Part shown: positions 1-12,283 of the stretch, one piece after another | Layout: each line of letters opens with the position of its first letter | How positions within the stretch are numbered: position 1 is the first letter of the stretch | DNA from: Eucommia ulmoides | Lineage: Eukaryota; Streptophyta; Magnoliopsida; Garryales; Eucommiaceae | Direction of reading: 5' to 3' | Assembly: GCA_016647705.1 (NCBI GenBank) | Contig: CM028326.1 | Coordinates: 18,167,901-18,231,900, forward strand | Length of the DNA stretch: 64,000 bases | The notes under the pieces: model-generated | Databases searched by the model: none | Told to the model about the DNA's origin: nothing | Seen by the model: the letters and a program-made list of their open reading frames with translations, nothing else | Position numbers and translations under genes: made by a program

Positions 1-700
1 GGTTTTACTTTGCCTTTTGGAGAATTTTTTTTTTCCTTTTAATTTTACGGTAAGATATGTTCAGATCAATTTAAGTGTATCTTGACTAATTATTTTATCA
101 GACGATCTTAAGAACACCCCCTCTCACATTGTTTTAATGTATTTAGGATTTAATTCCCAGATGTTGTAGTGATTAAATCAGCTTCTTTTTTCTAATTAAT
201 CTTCTCTATGTGGTTAATACATTGATCAAAGTTTTGAACATAACAAATATATGTTTTGTTTGTTCCTTAAAAAAAATAAAACTAAAAAAAATCTGGAAAC
301 ACTTCTTGTTTTTGTTTTTAAAAATTGAGAACATAAACCAAAAATATGTAAACTAGGAAAAATATTTTTATTGGTCTCTTATTTAGAAATAGAACAGAAT
401 TTTCAGAAAACAGAAATAAAATTCTAAATTTTAATTTTTAATTTTTTTTAAAATAAAAAAGTAAAATTTAAGCGAAAAATACGAAACAAACGTCTGAGGC
501 AGCTAAAGAGACGTTGATTTGAGGACAAAGGCATTGACGAATGGGAGAAGTTGATAAAAGCCAGCTGGTCCAATCCAACTGCTGTCAAAACTCTAGGGTT
601 TTTAAGTCCAATTTCTACAAAATTTTTGGCTATCAATCCCTTTTCTTTGAGAAGTGAGAGAGAGAGATGGGGTTCCAGCGTGTAAAATAATTTTCGTAAT
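1..700. other. AT-rich intergenic sequence, no gene seen
   Basis: No open frame with recognisable protein similarity is seen on either strand. The stretch is AT-rich with short homopolymer runs and a short GAGAGAGA tract near 656-668. Confidence 0.6.
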
Positions 701-714
701 TAAAAAACAAAAAA

Positions 715-1072
715 TAGTGATTAGTCTCAAATAAAGAGTGTAATATATTATTAGTCTTATTTAAAATATAAATTTTGATTTAGTCCCTTAAATTAGTTTT
801 TATTTGTATATTAATCTCGCATATATTCACGCATGTGTAATATTAATTATATGTACATGTATAATATTAGTTATAAGTTACAAATTATATGTTCATATGT
901 AATATTTGTTACATCTAACAAATATTTTACACACAAATTAGATACATGTAACTGCAAGAATGTAGCACGAGTATTGGGACTTCTGTCTTTTTTTAATGCG
1001 CGGGACTAAAATACAAGTTGCAATTAAATATGGAATTTCTTTTAAATTAAGGATAAAATAAGGGACTTGCCA
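715..1072. mobile_element. MITE, copy 1 of a family also at 29.8 kb
   Basis: The stretch runs from a TTAGTCTCAAATAAAG-type end to GGGACTTGCCAC and matches 29.8-30.3 kb in the same order. Shared blocks include TTTGATTTAGTCC, ATTAGTCTCGCAT or its variant, ATATTTGTTACATCTAACAA and GACTAAAATACAAGTTG. The ends are imperfect inverted repeats built on AAGTC/GACTT. It has no coding capacity. The superfamily is not assigned, because target-site duplications are not clear. Confidence 0.55.
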
Positions 1073-1951
1073 CAAAAACACCCTTAAAAAAATCTTATTA
1101 AATAGTTTTTTATTTTAATCTTAATATTTTTTATTAAGAGAAATTAAATTTTTAATTCTCACCAATTTAACTTTTAATCTTTATCAATTTATTTTAACAG
1201 TGGTATTAAATATTAATTTAATATTCAATTGATATTAACTTATTTAATAGTGAGATCAACTAAATAAGTTTAATTTAATTCAGATTAATTAATTGAAAGA
1301 TCAGGAAAAAAAAAGATAAAAAATTATAAAATAAAAATTAAGAATAATATAATAATTATTCCAAATAATAATTTTTGTAATTTATATTTACATTATCTTT
1401 TAAGTCAACACCTAACTATTTTCCAGTTGCCTCCATGGGGAAGGGTCCTCATGCTCGGATCCAAATCTTCTTAGAAATCAGTGATTACATGTGATTCACA
1501 AAGTGATGTGATTAATAGTTTTAATTTAATTATCTCTTGGAAATTGAAATGTTTATATCAATAAATCAATGATGTATCACCTAAAACATGCCCTTTCATT
1601 TTAATATTTCCTTAATTATGACTTCTTCCAACTTCTATATTGCATTGAAAACAAGAATTGTCATCAAGATATTTGTCATATTATGATTGGTTCTCTATGC
1701 TTCAACTCTCAACCCTTGTTAATTTTAATTATAATTAGCCCCATCTTATAATTGACTATGATAAGTACGTATGATTAATTTAAGGGTTAAAAAACCGCAA
1801 TTCAAGTCTTTAAACCGTCCAACGAAAGAGTAACAATGAAATCTCAACATTCATCTTGAAAAGTAGCCTCCAAATGTCTCTTGTCAGAGGACCAATGTAA
1901 CATATTAGAAGTCCAAAAAGAAATTTAAAAATAGAATCTTTCAATATTTTT

Positions 1952-1955
<4 letters not shown>

Positions 1956-2012
<57 letters not shown>
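1956..2012. repeat. (TA)n microsatellite
   Basis: An almost pure AT dinucleotide run of about 55 bp. The YIYIYI open frame read through it is an artefact. Confidence 0.95.
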
Positions 2013-2015
<3 letters not shown>

Positions 2016-2020
2016 TAATT

Positions 2021-2155
2021 TTTTTTTATAAAATTAAAATATCAAAAAAATAATTTAAATAGTGATTAAACTAAATTTGAGATTTTATTTTTTTTTATAA
2101 AATTAAAATATCAAAAAAAAATTTAAATAGCGATTAAACTAAATTTGAGAATTTT
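2021..2155. repeat. Two-copy tandem repeat, 69-bp period
   Basis: The string ATAAAATTAAAATATC begins at 2028 and again at 2097, and both are followed by AATTTAAATAG(T/C)GATTAAAC. The two units differ by a few substitutions and small indels. It abuts the TA microsatellite. Confidence 0.8.
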
Positions 2156-3040
2156 TATTTGATATAATAAATTAAAAAATATATATTTTCTAAAATAAAA
2201 ATATATAGGGATCAATTTAAAGGGCTTCTAAAATTGAAGGGCCCAAAGAGACCGTTTGGTCACTTTGAGCAAAGGCCAGCTATTTCTTCTCATCAATCTA
2301 ATTATTTTCAGTGATTTTAGAGATTGAAATTTTGTATTTTAGACTTGATATTCAAATTTTAAAGATCTCAAATTTTTCAAAAACAATTGAGCAATACTCT
2401 CAACATACAAATTTATTCTATAAATTAGGACATAATTTACATGTTTAATATTTTGAACTTTTAAATTAATTTTAAATCTAACGGTTAAGATCAAATAATA
2501 TATTCAATATTTTTAATCTTATATCATGTATTATTTCTTGTATCAAAAAAAATATATAATATTTCTAATACTAACCACATATCCTAAAATATCTCATGTA
2601 AAAAATTCACATCCACACATCTGAAAATGTTAAATAAAATTACATTTTATATCCTTTAAACTTATATTTGTATTTAATCAGTTATTTTTTTATTTTTTTT
2701 TTATACTTATAAATTACAAAAATCAATATAATGTGTAGACACCGAGAATCCCTAGTTTATTAAGAAATCATGAGTTTTTTGTTTTTTAAATGTCTTTTTA
2801 TTAAGGTTTATTTAATGTCTTTCTATAAAGGGATTAGATACATTTGAAGAGAATGAATCTATGCGAATGGGTTATATAATTTTTTGGAGAGTTTAATTAT
2901 ATTTATATTCTTTAAGTTTTATATATAAATATTTTATTAGTCAATTGTATATTAATTACTCTATTTTATATTTTTAAATTTTAAAAATTGATACAGTGTC
3001 TATGGAGAATCCAATATAGTGTGTTTAGGGACGGAATTCG
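2156..3040. other. AT-rich intergenic sequence, nothing recognised
   Basis: No gene-like frame, inverted repeat or tandem repeat stands out. Confidence 0.5.
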
Positions 3041-3044
3041 ATGT

Positions 3045-3491
3045 TGTTAAATCCCACTTCGCTTGTGTTAATCGATCCTGAGCTATATATAAAACCTAAG
3101 ACAATCTTTATCTTACAATACGTCTTTTGAGAGTCAGTTAGGCCCATTGAATTTCTACATGGTATTAGAGATATGACTCTTGTCTGGTGTTGGGTGTGTT
3201 GAATCCTACATCGATATGAGGTCCCTCGATATCCCCTTCCAATGGTTTGTCAAATTAAAAGTTCACCCTGGCATGAGGGAGCATGTTGAATCCTACATCA
3301 ATTTGGGTCATTCTCCCGAAATTTGTTCACAGTGGTTTGTCAAAAGTCTACCCTGTGTGTGAAGGGGCACGTTGAATCCCATATTGCTTGTGTTACCTGA
3401 TCATGAGCAATATATAATGTCTAGGAAAATTTCCATCTTGTACATCTTGCAAGACATCTTTTGAATGTGAGTTAAATTCATTGGGTTTGTA
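3045..3491 (+). mobile_element. TRIM-type small LTR retrotransposon, degenerate
   Basis: An LTR-like segment starts TGTTAAATCCCAC at 3045 and ends CTACA at 3159. It is followed at once by TGGTATTAGAG (3160-3170), a one-base variant of the initiator-tRNA-Met primer-binding site TGGTATCAGAG. Two about 86-bp repeats, each starting TGTTGAATCC (3197 and 3284), lead into a second LTR-like segment from 3370 to about 3491, preceded by purine-rich GAAGGGG. A TATA-like CTATATATAAAA lies in the first segment. There is no coding capacity. A sibling copy with an intact target-site duplication lies at 37.4 kb. Confidence 0.75.
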
Positions 3492-3499
3492 GTGGATAT

Positions 3500-5378
3500 A
3501 GTGCGAGGAATTCATATTATTAAATAATCAACAAGGTGCTCTAAAGTCTGCCTTCATTTAATCTGCACATGGAGAGTGGTTAAATTTTAGTACCCCATAT
3601 TCACGTGTTTGAAGATCATTCTCAGCCTTAACCTGAAAATAGGAAATTTGAAAAAAAATGGAAAAATTACCAATTAAACCTAAATTAAGCATCAAATTAT
3701 CAATTGATGTCAATTAGTTTAAAATAAACCAAATACTCTCATTTTACAAATTGTATGAACCGTTTATTCCCAATTTCAAAAAATGCAAAAATTGGCATGA
3801 CTAATTTGCCCCTATAAATTCGCGGGATTGAGATTTTTCATATTTAACGGTTTCACACAAAATTATTCTATTTAAATCAAAATAACTATTGTTGTACATA
3901 TTTTGTTTACAAGCTAATTATATATTTAGATTCGTCTGAATAAAATTTTCAAAATGATATCACATTTACTATTTTTTCATTAGTTTCATATTAGTGTTAT
4001 ATTCGACATACTTTCAGAATTTTTATTTTTCTTATATTCAACGTTATAATTATAAAAATTTTAATTTTTATATTTGTATTACAATTAACATGATCTCATA
4101 CATTATCAGAACATAGTTGAGTTTTACATTCAAAATCTAAATCACATTTATCAGTAAGTCATGTTATATTCAACACATTCATATAATTTGTGTTATTATC
4201 AATATTAATTGATGTTATTTCTATTACATTGAATGTTATACTCAACACTCACGGAGACACATAAATTGTAGTGATGTTATATATAACATTAACATCACAG
4301 TTAATGTTATATATGACATACACATGCATACTAATTCAGAACTTCCGGAAAAAAAATTAATATCTCATTTTTAAGATCATAATTTATAGATTATTGTGGT
4401 ATAAAAATATTATTGAACAACAATCATAATTGGGAGAAATTTTAAGTTTCGTGTTCAATATTATTGATAGTTTATTATCATATTTTGTTTTGCGTTTTTA
4501 AGGATGCTAAGAATATAAGAAAGGTATAGACTTATTTACGAGGAGTAAATCGGTCTGCGAAATTACAGGAGTGATCAGTGCATGAAAAATTAATTGGACT
4601 CAATTAATAGTTTCGACAGCAAAATGAGAGTTGATGGTCACCGCAGGAAAAAAAAATGTGAGGGGCAAGTTTGCAGTTAGGTTGACAATGAATGATGGGG
4701 CAAACCTGCAGAAAACCATTTTTCATTGGCCTCTTTTTTATTTATATTTTTGACAGAAAAAATAGTATATAAATATGTATTGCTTAATTCCCTAAAGAGA
4801 CCTTTATTTATTTATTTATTATTTGTAGTTGTAAAGTAATGTAATTGATGAGTGGGTCTCCGATTGACTTTGAACGTACCTTCAGAGAAATCCGGTTGAA
4901 CTTTGACAAAACTGGCCCTTTTACGTTATTTTAATCCAATCAAAATAATTAAAAAACATTGATGAAAAGGATAGATGATCCAACTTGAGAGTGAACATAC
5001 CCACACACGTTTTGCCCTCACTTATTACTTGACATCCATGTGAAAAGTATCTTTCTTTTCCTCTTTCTTCTTTCTTTGATTTTTGATCTTTGATCTTTCC
5101 TTCATGGGGTGTCCCCTAACTGTCTTATTCGTTATCTGGTCCTCAGCTCAAGGGTCCCTGCAGGACTACCTCTCGTGTTTGGATGTAACAAAAACTAGGT
5201 ATTTCAACTACGAAATTTGTATATATTGGCTTTTCTTGGGGGTATATGTGCTCATATAATTTTAGAAGTGTTAGTCTGTTAACAAGAGGAGGTGTCTCAT
5301 TTCCTTATCAATCAGAGTTTTACTTCCTGAAGATTTCGGGATTTAAATCTTGAATTTAATTCTAAATACACCAGGCTA
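3500..5378. other. AT-rich intergenic, with palindrome-rich patch 4100-4330
   Basis: No gene is supported. Around 4130-4330 there are scattered inverted copies of GTTATATTCAAC and TGATGTTATATATAACAT-like strings. These belong to the same motif family as the hairpin-rich element at 5.4-6.5 kb, so this may be an older relative of that element. Confidence 0.45.
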
Positions 5379-5397
5379 ATGTGGGAAAGTGAGTTCT

Positions 5398-6515
5398 TAA
5401 AATTACGGGAAAATTATCGGTTACTCCCAAAATGCAGAATTATTTACTGGTTTCTCCCATTGCTTTTTTGTTGTACCAAAAACTCTTATTTCCAAAAACG
5501 GCGAGGAACAAGTTTACCAAAATGTCCTCATGTGATTCGCGTCTTCCTTCCGAAGCGTCGATCGATTTGCAGACGCGTCTTCGTCTTTGATCGATTTCCA
5601 TATCCAAGCTGGACCCTTCCCACCGCAAGATCGATCGAAGACTACAAATCGATCGGATAAATTAACGATGGAAATCAATCGAAGCAAAATAGATGTCGTC
5701 AAGTGCCGATCAATTTCCATATTCAAGCTAGACCTCTCCCACCGCAAGATCTTTGTTCAGACGCCAACACCGAGGCACTCATGGATGCCTTCAAGCAGTA
5801 TGGTGAGATGGTATCAGAGCTTGAATATGGAAATCACTAGAAAGAAAAGAGATTTTAGCCTTTGTTTGGGATATGGAAATGATGTTTTCAGCTGCAAAAT
5901 AATGCGTGACAGCTAGCAAAATATATTTTCATCTTTTGCATTTTTTACACTTTACACCTTGATATTTGCAGTTTATTTGTGACAGTTGATATTACATTCA
6001 ATATCCACAAGTGTTGAATATAACATCATATGATTTTTAACCTGTGGATGTTGAATGTAACATCAATTGTTCTTTTATTTTATGTATCCACGGTTAAAAA
6101 TCATATGATGTTATATTCAACACCTGTAGATGTTGAATGTAACATCCACGCATAATATAATTCATAAAAATATGCGAACAAATGATATTACATTCAACAT
6201 CCATAAATATTTGATGTTACATCAACATCCATAGGTGTTGAATATAACATCCACACATAGTACGATTCATAGAAACATGAGAACAATTGATGTTACATTC
6301 AACATCCACAGGAGTTGAATGTAACATCGTAAAAAAAAACAATTGATGTTACATTCAATATTTACAGGTGTTGAATGTTACATTCAACATACACATGAGG
6401 GGTATTTTAGTCAGAAAAAGATAAAATGAGTTATTGGTACAAAAAAAAAAGGTCATAGGCGTAATCGGTAATTTCTTCCGCATTTTGGGAGTAAATGGTG
6501 CATGTCTCTAAAATT
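5398..6515. mobile_element. Non-autonomous inverted-repeat element with internal hairpins
   Basis: The left end contains TTACTCCCAAAATGCAGA near 5423-5440. The right end contains the reverse complement, read as TCCGCATTTTGGGAGTAAA near 6476-6496. Similarity continues outward and inward for about 45 bp with mismatches. Between the ends, 5988-6395 is filled with roughly 40-bp hairpins (described separately). The overlapping short open frames at 5.4-5.9 kb have no recognisable domain. The superfamily is undetermined; the long imperfect terminal repeats would fit Mutator-like or foldback elements. Confidence 0.55.
5988..6395. repeat. Array of about 40-bp hairpins (GATGTTACATTCAACA arms)
   Basis: At least four segments of about 40 bp have 14-16-base complementary arms, GAT(A/G)TTA(C/T)ATTCAA and TTGAAT(A/G)TAACATC: 5988-6027, 6107-6146, 6213-6251 and 6289-6328. 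Half-units lie at about 6050-6066 and 6345-6390. Loops are the similar ATCCACAGGTG-type sequence. A larger near-perfect inverted repeat joins 6012-6049 to 6086-6122. Confidence 0.8.
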
Positions 6516-6924
6516 GTCTAGTGATATTGTTAGACGAGATGCAAGTAACCTGGCCAGACGCAGACAAAAAAATCAAAATTGTCTCCATTAATAATGATAT
6601 CAATGGCTATGTTTTCTAAATAGTTGTTTTTAATCTGTGCATCTGCAGTAGAAAATATGTGCAGGGATTAAAACAAAACTTAGGTATAGTTAAAGGGTGT
6701 GAAATGTAATTTAAGCTTTTATTTAATTACATATAGTCCAGTATGCATCTAGGTTTTCAACATTTTCGAATAAATAATGAATTGTTTACTTTTGTGGTTG
6801 ATATGGGTTGGCATGGACGTCATCAAAATCCCAGTCTTCTTCAAACATAATAATTATTAATTAGGTTATTTTTTTAATGTCTCATTTTTTCTTTGGGGGA
6901 GGGGGTTGGCATCATTTAATTTTT

Positions 6925-7376
6925 TGGCCCCTGAAGTATGAGGTTGGTGTCAATTAGGTTTATCAAATTACACATTTGGCCTCTAAAATTTCAAATTTGT
7001 TTCAATCGCATAAAATAAAAAAAAATATTGTTAATAATTTTGGATGAAAAATTGACTGTGCTCAACGCGGTGGTCTTCTTATAGGGATATGCTTGTCATT
7101 TCATCACTCCACTAAAATTAAAACGGTTTTCCCTAGCATTTTTCTAACAACAATTCGTATTAAGAATGAGAAAAAACAAATTGAATTTTTATTAAGAAAA
7201 AAATATCTTACGTTTAGTGAAGCGATAAAATACCGAAAATATCCTATTAAAAAGACGTGTGTTGAGAACAACTCATTCTTCATCTAAAATTATTTTCAAT
7301 TTACGGAATTGAAAGAAATGTGGAAGTTGAGGAATCAAATGTCCATTTTGACAAACTTCAAGATCTACGTGGACAC
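6925..7376. mobile_element. Possible non-autonomous TIR element
   Basis: The left end (about 6945-7010) and the reverse complement of the right end (about 7300-7365) align along their length, for example AGGTTTATCAAATTACACATTTG versus AGTTTGTCAAAATGGACATTTG in short matching blocks. The short lysine-rich frame inside (7093-7287) has no recognisable domain. Target-site duplications were not resolved. Confidence 0.4.
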
Positions 7377-8484
7377 CACTCTATACTTTACCGACCAAAA
7401 ATATAATTTCCACAACAAAATTATATATAAATATTTTTGCGTGCAATACTGAAATTTGGAGTACTTCAAATTTAACCATTTACCAACACCCTCTCATCCA
7501 AACACCATGTGAGAAGATTTGAATAAGTAAAATTGAATCCTGTAGGGAAAACGCATCTCCCCAATTTAAATGGTGTTGTTCGATCATAAAAGCTCCGGGT
7601 ATATATATATATATATATAATTACTGAAATGTGGCCACCAGGCAACCGCATCTACTTTTCCAATGAGATCATGAGAGAGAGTGGTTTAATGAAGCGACGT
7701 GGAAGAATGCATGAATTTCATCAGTTAGAAATATAAAATGACTTTTTGTAATTAAGAACCAAGTTTTAAATTAATCGAATCACGTTTAAACCGCCGCTGA
7801 TTTCCTTGACCACCTAACAAACTTTTTCACAACCCCTTTTTCTTTTGTTTTCCGAGTTTTTAGATCTTCATGCATTCAACAGCGAAGACAAACCCTATTC
7901 CATCCACTTGCCTCTCTCTCTCTCTCTTTCGGTCCTATATAAGCAAGCTGTTGGTCGACGGAGCTGAATTTTCTTTCTACTTTTTTTTTTTTTTTTCACT
8001 TTTCTTTTGGCGCTTTTTCTTTTAACTTTTTTGACAATCTATACTATTCAACGTACCCTATAATTTATGTGTTCTTATTTTCTTCCATTTTCTTGCGACG
8101 TTCAAGAAAAATATTACTTAAATAATCAAGAAGAAGTTATTCTCCTCCACCTCTCAACCCAAGAATGAGTTATTTTTATTTTTATTTTTTTAAAAAAAAA
8201 AAAAGAAGGCAAATTTACCTCGCATTACCTATATTAAAAACCAAATTATTGATTAATATCAATTGTTTGTGATTAGATCAACTAATCTCATTGACTTGAC
8301 TTTTTAAACTGTTTAATCCTAATTTTAAAAGGGTCAAAAAATTCATGAACAAAATAGTGCCCAAAGATCTGCGGAATTAAATAGTTTTCCTCATTAAACG
8401 ATGTTAAAAAAAATGTGCTTTTACAAATAACAAGCGTCCTATTCAACGGGTGTTAAATTTAACAAACAAACAAAGGATGAGAGA
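7377..8484. other. Intergenic sequence with short TA and CT microsatellites
   Basis: (TA)n lies at about 7600-7618 and (CT)n at about 7912-7928. No gene is recognised. Confidence 0.5.
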
Positions 8485-8788
8485 CACTACAACAAAATTC
8501 ACAGGGTATTAAATTTGCCCTAACATATATAATTTTAGGACATATTAATATTGAAATAATTAAAAAGTGTCCTATAAAAAGTTGTCCCAATAACTTATAA
8601 GGACAATTATTTGTCGCATTAGTGCATATTTATTAGGATAATTTTTCATTATTTATTAGATATTTTTTTAAATGTGTCTTATTAAATAAATGTTATAAGG
8701 ACATTATGATTAAGTGTCTCTATAACTATTTAAAAAGACATTATTTATAAATTATTTCTAAAAATATTATGTAGTTTTTGTTATAGTG
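8485..8788 (-). mobile_element. CACTA-type MITE, copy A
   Basis: Termini are CACTACAACAAAATT at 8485 and, inverted, CACTATAACAAAAAC ending at 8788. The flanking triplets are AGA and GGA, a one-mismatch 3-bp target duplication. The whole element aligns, in reverse orientation, with the copy at 12.9-13.2 kb through blocks such as AATTATCCTAATAAATAT and CTTATAAGTTATTGGGACAA. It has no coding capacity. CACTA termini with a 3-bp duplication are diagnostic of CMC/EnSpm transposons. Confidence 0.8.
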
Positions 8789-8925
8789 GGATATGATTGT
8801 GTGCTTCGCGGAAGACATATATCCTATTTTTACAAAAAGTTCATGTTATATGTACCATCAACACACAAATATAACAATGTATTTTTTTCATGTTATGTTG
8901 ACTACAACATGAATTTCTATCTAAT

Positions 8926-9633
8926 TGTCACGGACCGTTGTTATCAAGGTGGTCAAAACGAAGAATCATGTTGGCTGGAGGATTGAGCACTCAAATGCGG
9001 CTATCAACCAGGTGTCGGCATCAACAACAAGTGGGCGTCCATTCGGAGTCAAGGCGTACCAACCCGGTTAAGTTCGGAGACTACGTCACTGATCGTGGAC
9101 TTGACAAAAAAAAAGAGTTAGATCTCCCCTACATAAATTGGTCGGGAGTTAGAGTCACTCTCCTAATGAGCCCAAGCCATAGTAAAATCAGTCAGCATCC
9201 TAAAGAAGACAAGTTTGCCCCAACCTAAGCAAACGCATTGGGGCACCGCACGGGCAAATACCGCTGCAAAAATGTGAGCCGTTGTTATCAAGACGGTCAG
9301 AACGAAGAATCATGCTAGATAAAGGGTTGAGCACTCAAATGCGGCTCTCAACCAGGTGTGGGCGTCAACAACAAGTGGACGTCCATTCGGAGTCAAGGCG
9401 TATTGACCCGGTTAAATTCGGAGAATACGTCACTTGTCGTGGACTTGACAAAAGAAGAAAGGGTTAAACTTCCCCTGCACAAACTGGTCGAGAGTTGGAG
9501 CCGCTCTCCTGATAAGCCCAAGGCAAAGCAAAACTAGTCAGCATCCTAAAGAAGGCAGGCTTGCCCCAACCTAAGCGAACGCGTTGGGGCGCTGCACGGG
9601 AAAATGTCGTTGCGAAAATGTGAGTCCGTGACA
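8926..9633. mobile_element. Solo-LTR-like element with inverted termini and 344-bp tandem repeat
   Basis: It begins TGTCACGGA (8926-8934) and ends with the exact inverted TCCGTGACA (9625-9633). The 4-bp direct repeat TAAT lies immediately outside both ends (8922-8925 and 9634-9637). Almost the whole interior is two tandem units with an exact 344-bp period (8937-9280 and 9281-9624), well over 85% similar by eye. TG...CA ends favour an LTR. There is no primer site or coding region inside, so it is a solo LTR or a non-coding DNA element. Short frames here are coincidental. Confidence 0.65.
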
Positions 9634-9639
9634 TAATGC

Positions 9640-12247
9640 TCTAAAAAGAAAACGATTGACATCTCATTTTAATGAAAGTGAACCAAAGATCATGTATAAT
9701 TTGACAACAAAAACAGTAAATATATTTTGGACAAATATCTAATAATTTGAAAATATTTTTCTTGTAAACACATATGAAAATTACTCAGTAAATTGAGGTA
9801 TGTGTATGAATGAAAATATTGATTGATCTAAAATAGAAAATAACAATACTTTAATAGGGCAAATCAGAATCAATTGTTCTAAGCCCCAATTCAATAGGGG
9901 TATTAATTTTTTAGGTCATGTGTATATTTGATTTTTTTATTAAATCATAAATAATTACTACACTTATTAGTGCATGAATTTAGTTCAAAATCAATCATTT
10001 TTAAAAATGAAAAAGTTCTCACATAATAATTACATAATTTTTGTCTTAAATAATACATTGTTGATTAAATTTAACTGCTCCGTAAAGGACATCAATTTAA
10101 TATTTTGTTTCGGATAAACACAAATATAATAGGGTCACCCTGACTAAGTTAAAGTTCACACCCTTATAGTATGAATTTATCTTTTGTTAGTTTTACGAGT
10201 CTAAATCGCGAAACTTCTATCAATCACCTACAATTCAATGCACCCTATATTAACTCTACTAATTGCTTATAGAATTGTGTGTTCAAATGGTATGTCAAGT
10301 AGTAGCACATACACATTTAATCACATATTGGATAAATAAATACAATGTACATCATGTGATACAAAAGAATCAATTAATATCAATTTAAGCTCAAGTATAA
10401 TAAGTAAGCTAAGACGAATTTCAAGATAGTATTATTCTCTTAGAAAGTTCAGTGAAATTTTTCAATTAGCTTACCTCATATTAGATTGATATGCGGGGAA
10501 TTTAAGATCTTGATGAGTAACTTAATCTTGTCTGTGATAACAACAGTCTAGGACAACTACAAGGAGGATGTGAATTTTTCTACTCATCAATCTAACTATG
10601 TTTGTTCTCTTTTTGGATATCAACAAATTATGATTATTAAAGTCGAAATTTCAACTCCTCAAAATGTTACTTAATTATCATAATTTTTTTTATTTTTTTT
10701 TTTGCGTAACTAATAAGGCATTTGTGAAAACATGATTATTAGTTGAGATATAGTGCATCTTTTGTTTGTCATATAGGGTTTGACTCTTCTGATAAACATT
10801 CTCGGAATTAAATTTTTAAATTAATCATGAATGCATTAGATCGATATAAGAGAAATCCGTATTTAAAATCGTCTAGTAAAATATTTAGTTGAGGTTTGCC
10901 TAAAAAAAATAAAAAATAAAAAATAAAAAATAAAATTGAGATGTAGTCACGGTGGAAGAGACTCGTGGTGGCAGGAGAGGACCACCCTACGTGGAATAAC
11001 AAAGATGGGGGCCGCTTAGTCTTCGTCTTCAAAGAGTGGGCCGGGCCATGAAAGTGGTTGACTTATGACCCCAACTCCTTTTTTACCATGAGCATGAGGA
11101 GAGTAGTGAGAAAGTGAGGGTGGCGCGCGTCGTCACGAGCTAGTGCCGGGCCGAGTGGGGAGGTGAATTTCTGGAACGCGTCAACCTCATTCTTTTGACA
11201 TTACCCAGACGCAATCAATGTCATCTATGTGGACCCTCTCCCCTATTGTGGTCCCTACCTTTTTTTTTTTTTTTATCCTTTCTTTTTTTCATAAGTACGA
11301 TTTTACTATTGACGCCCCTTCTTTAAGACAAAAACCAAGACAAGTCCATGTATTTTATCAAATATTACAGAGATCCTTTATCAAGAAGAAATTATTATTT
11401 AATTATCATTTTACGCTTATCTTTTAATAATAATTTTTTAATGAGATTAATGCTATACTATTTTACTCATATTTAAATTTTTTTATATCTCTTTTCTTTT
11501 TTTCTCTCTCCAACCCAGAACAACCAAAACCCCTGTCGATCATTATAACCATCCTCCACCTCCTACCATTGTCGCCCATCGACCAACCATAGGTGCACAA
11601 CCATCGACCATCACTCTCCACCGTTCTCCATCATCCACCAACCCACTTGAACAACGAAACCCCAATACCACAATATCCACCCATCGCCATGACCTCCGTC
11701 AACCACCAATTCTCTCTCCACCAAACTTAGATCTACTACCCCCTCCTGCAGCTCCTATTAATGTCACTGGCACCACCCACCTCAACGCCATGGGAGCCGT
11801 TGCTGCCTCCCCTACACCAACCCTTCCACCACAATCTCCCAGACTCCCTCTATTTTCTCTATATATGTATCGAATCGAAAGAGAAATCTGAAAATCGAGA
11901 ATATGAAGGATAAAAATGGAGTTTCCAGATTTCGTTTTCAAACAATAAGAATTTTCATATTTAGTTTTCAGATTTCATTTCAAGGCTTGTTTTCAGGTCT
12001 CGTTTTCAAATTTGGGTGGATATGGGCGGTGGTGTCAGATCTGAGCAACAGACGATGGTGACCAATCTAGCTAGATGGCTCTCTCTCTCTCTCTCTGATA
12101 GTGGTGGGTGATAATAGTATATGCTGGTGGCGGTGGACGGTTGTGGTGGTGCTTTGAGGGGAAGCGGAATGAGAAGAGAGGGAGTTTTATCTTTTAGAAG
12201 AAAAAAAAATGAAATGAAATGAATATGGCAGTTTTATCTTTCACATA

Positions 12248-12283
<36 letters not shown>

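Noticed and set aside
1810..2016. 68-aa minus-strand frame with IYIYIY repeats
   Set aside because: It reads through a TA microsatellite; no gene.
3160..3170. tRNA gene fragment suggested by TGGTATTAGAG
   Set aside because: It is a retroelement primer-binding site next to an LTR end, not a tRNA gene.
3650..4700. Possible inverted ends (CTCTCATTTTAC and GCAAAATGAGAG)
   Set aside because: The match is short and the surrounding alignment is poor; not enough to define an element.
5379..5916. Overlapping short frames on both strands
   Set aside because: They lie in the left part of an inverted-repeat element, mirror each other on both strands and show no domain.
8786..9467. Three plus-strand frames with similar protein sequence
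   Set aside because: Two are the same 344-bp tandem repeat read twice; codon pattern and context give no support for a gene family.
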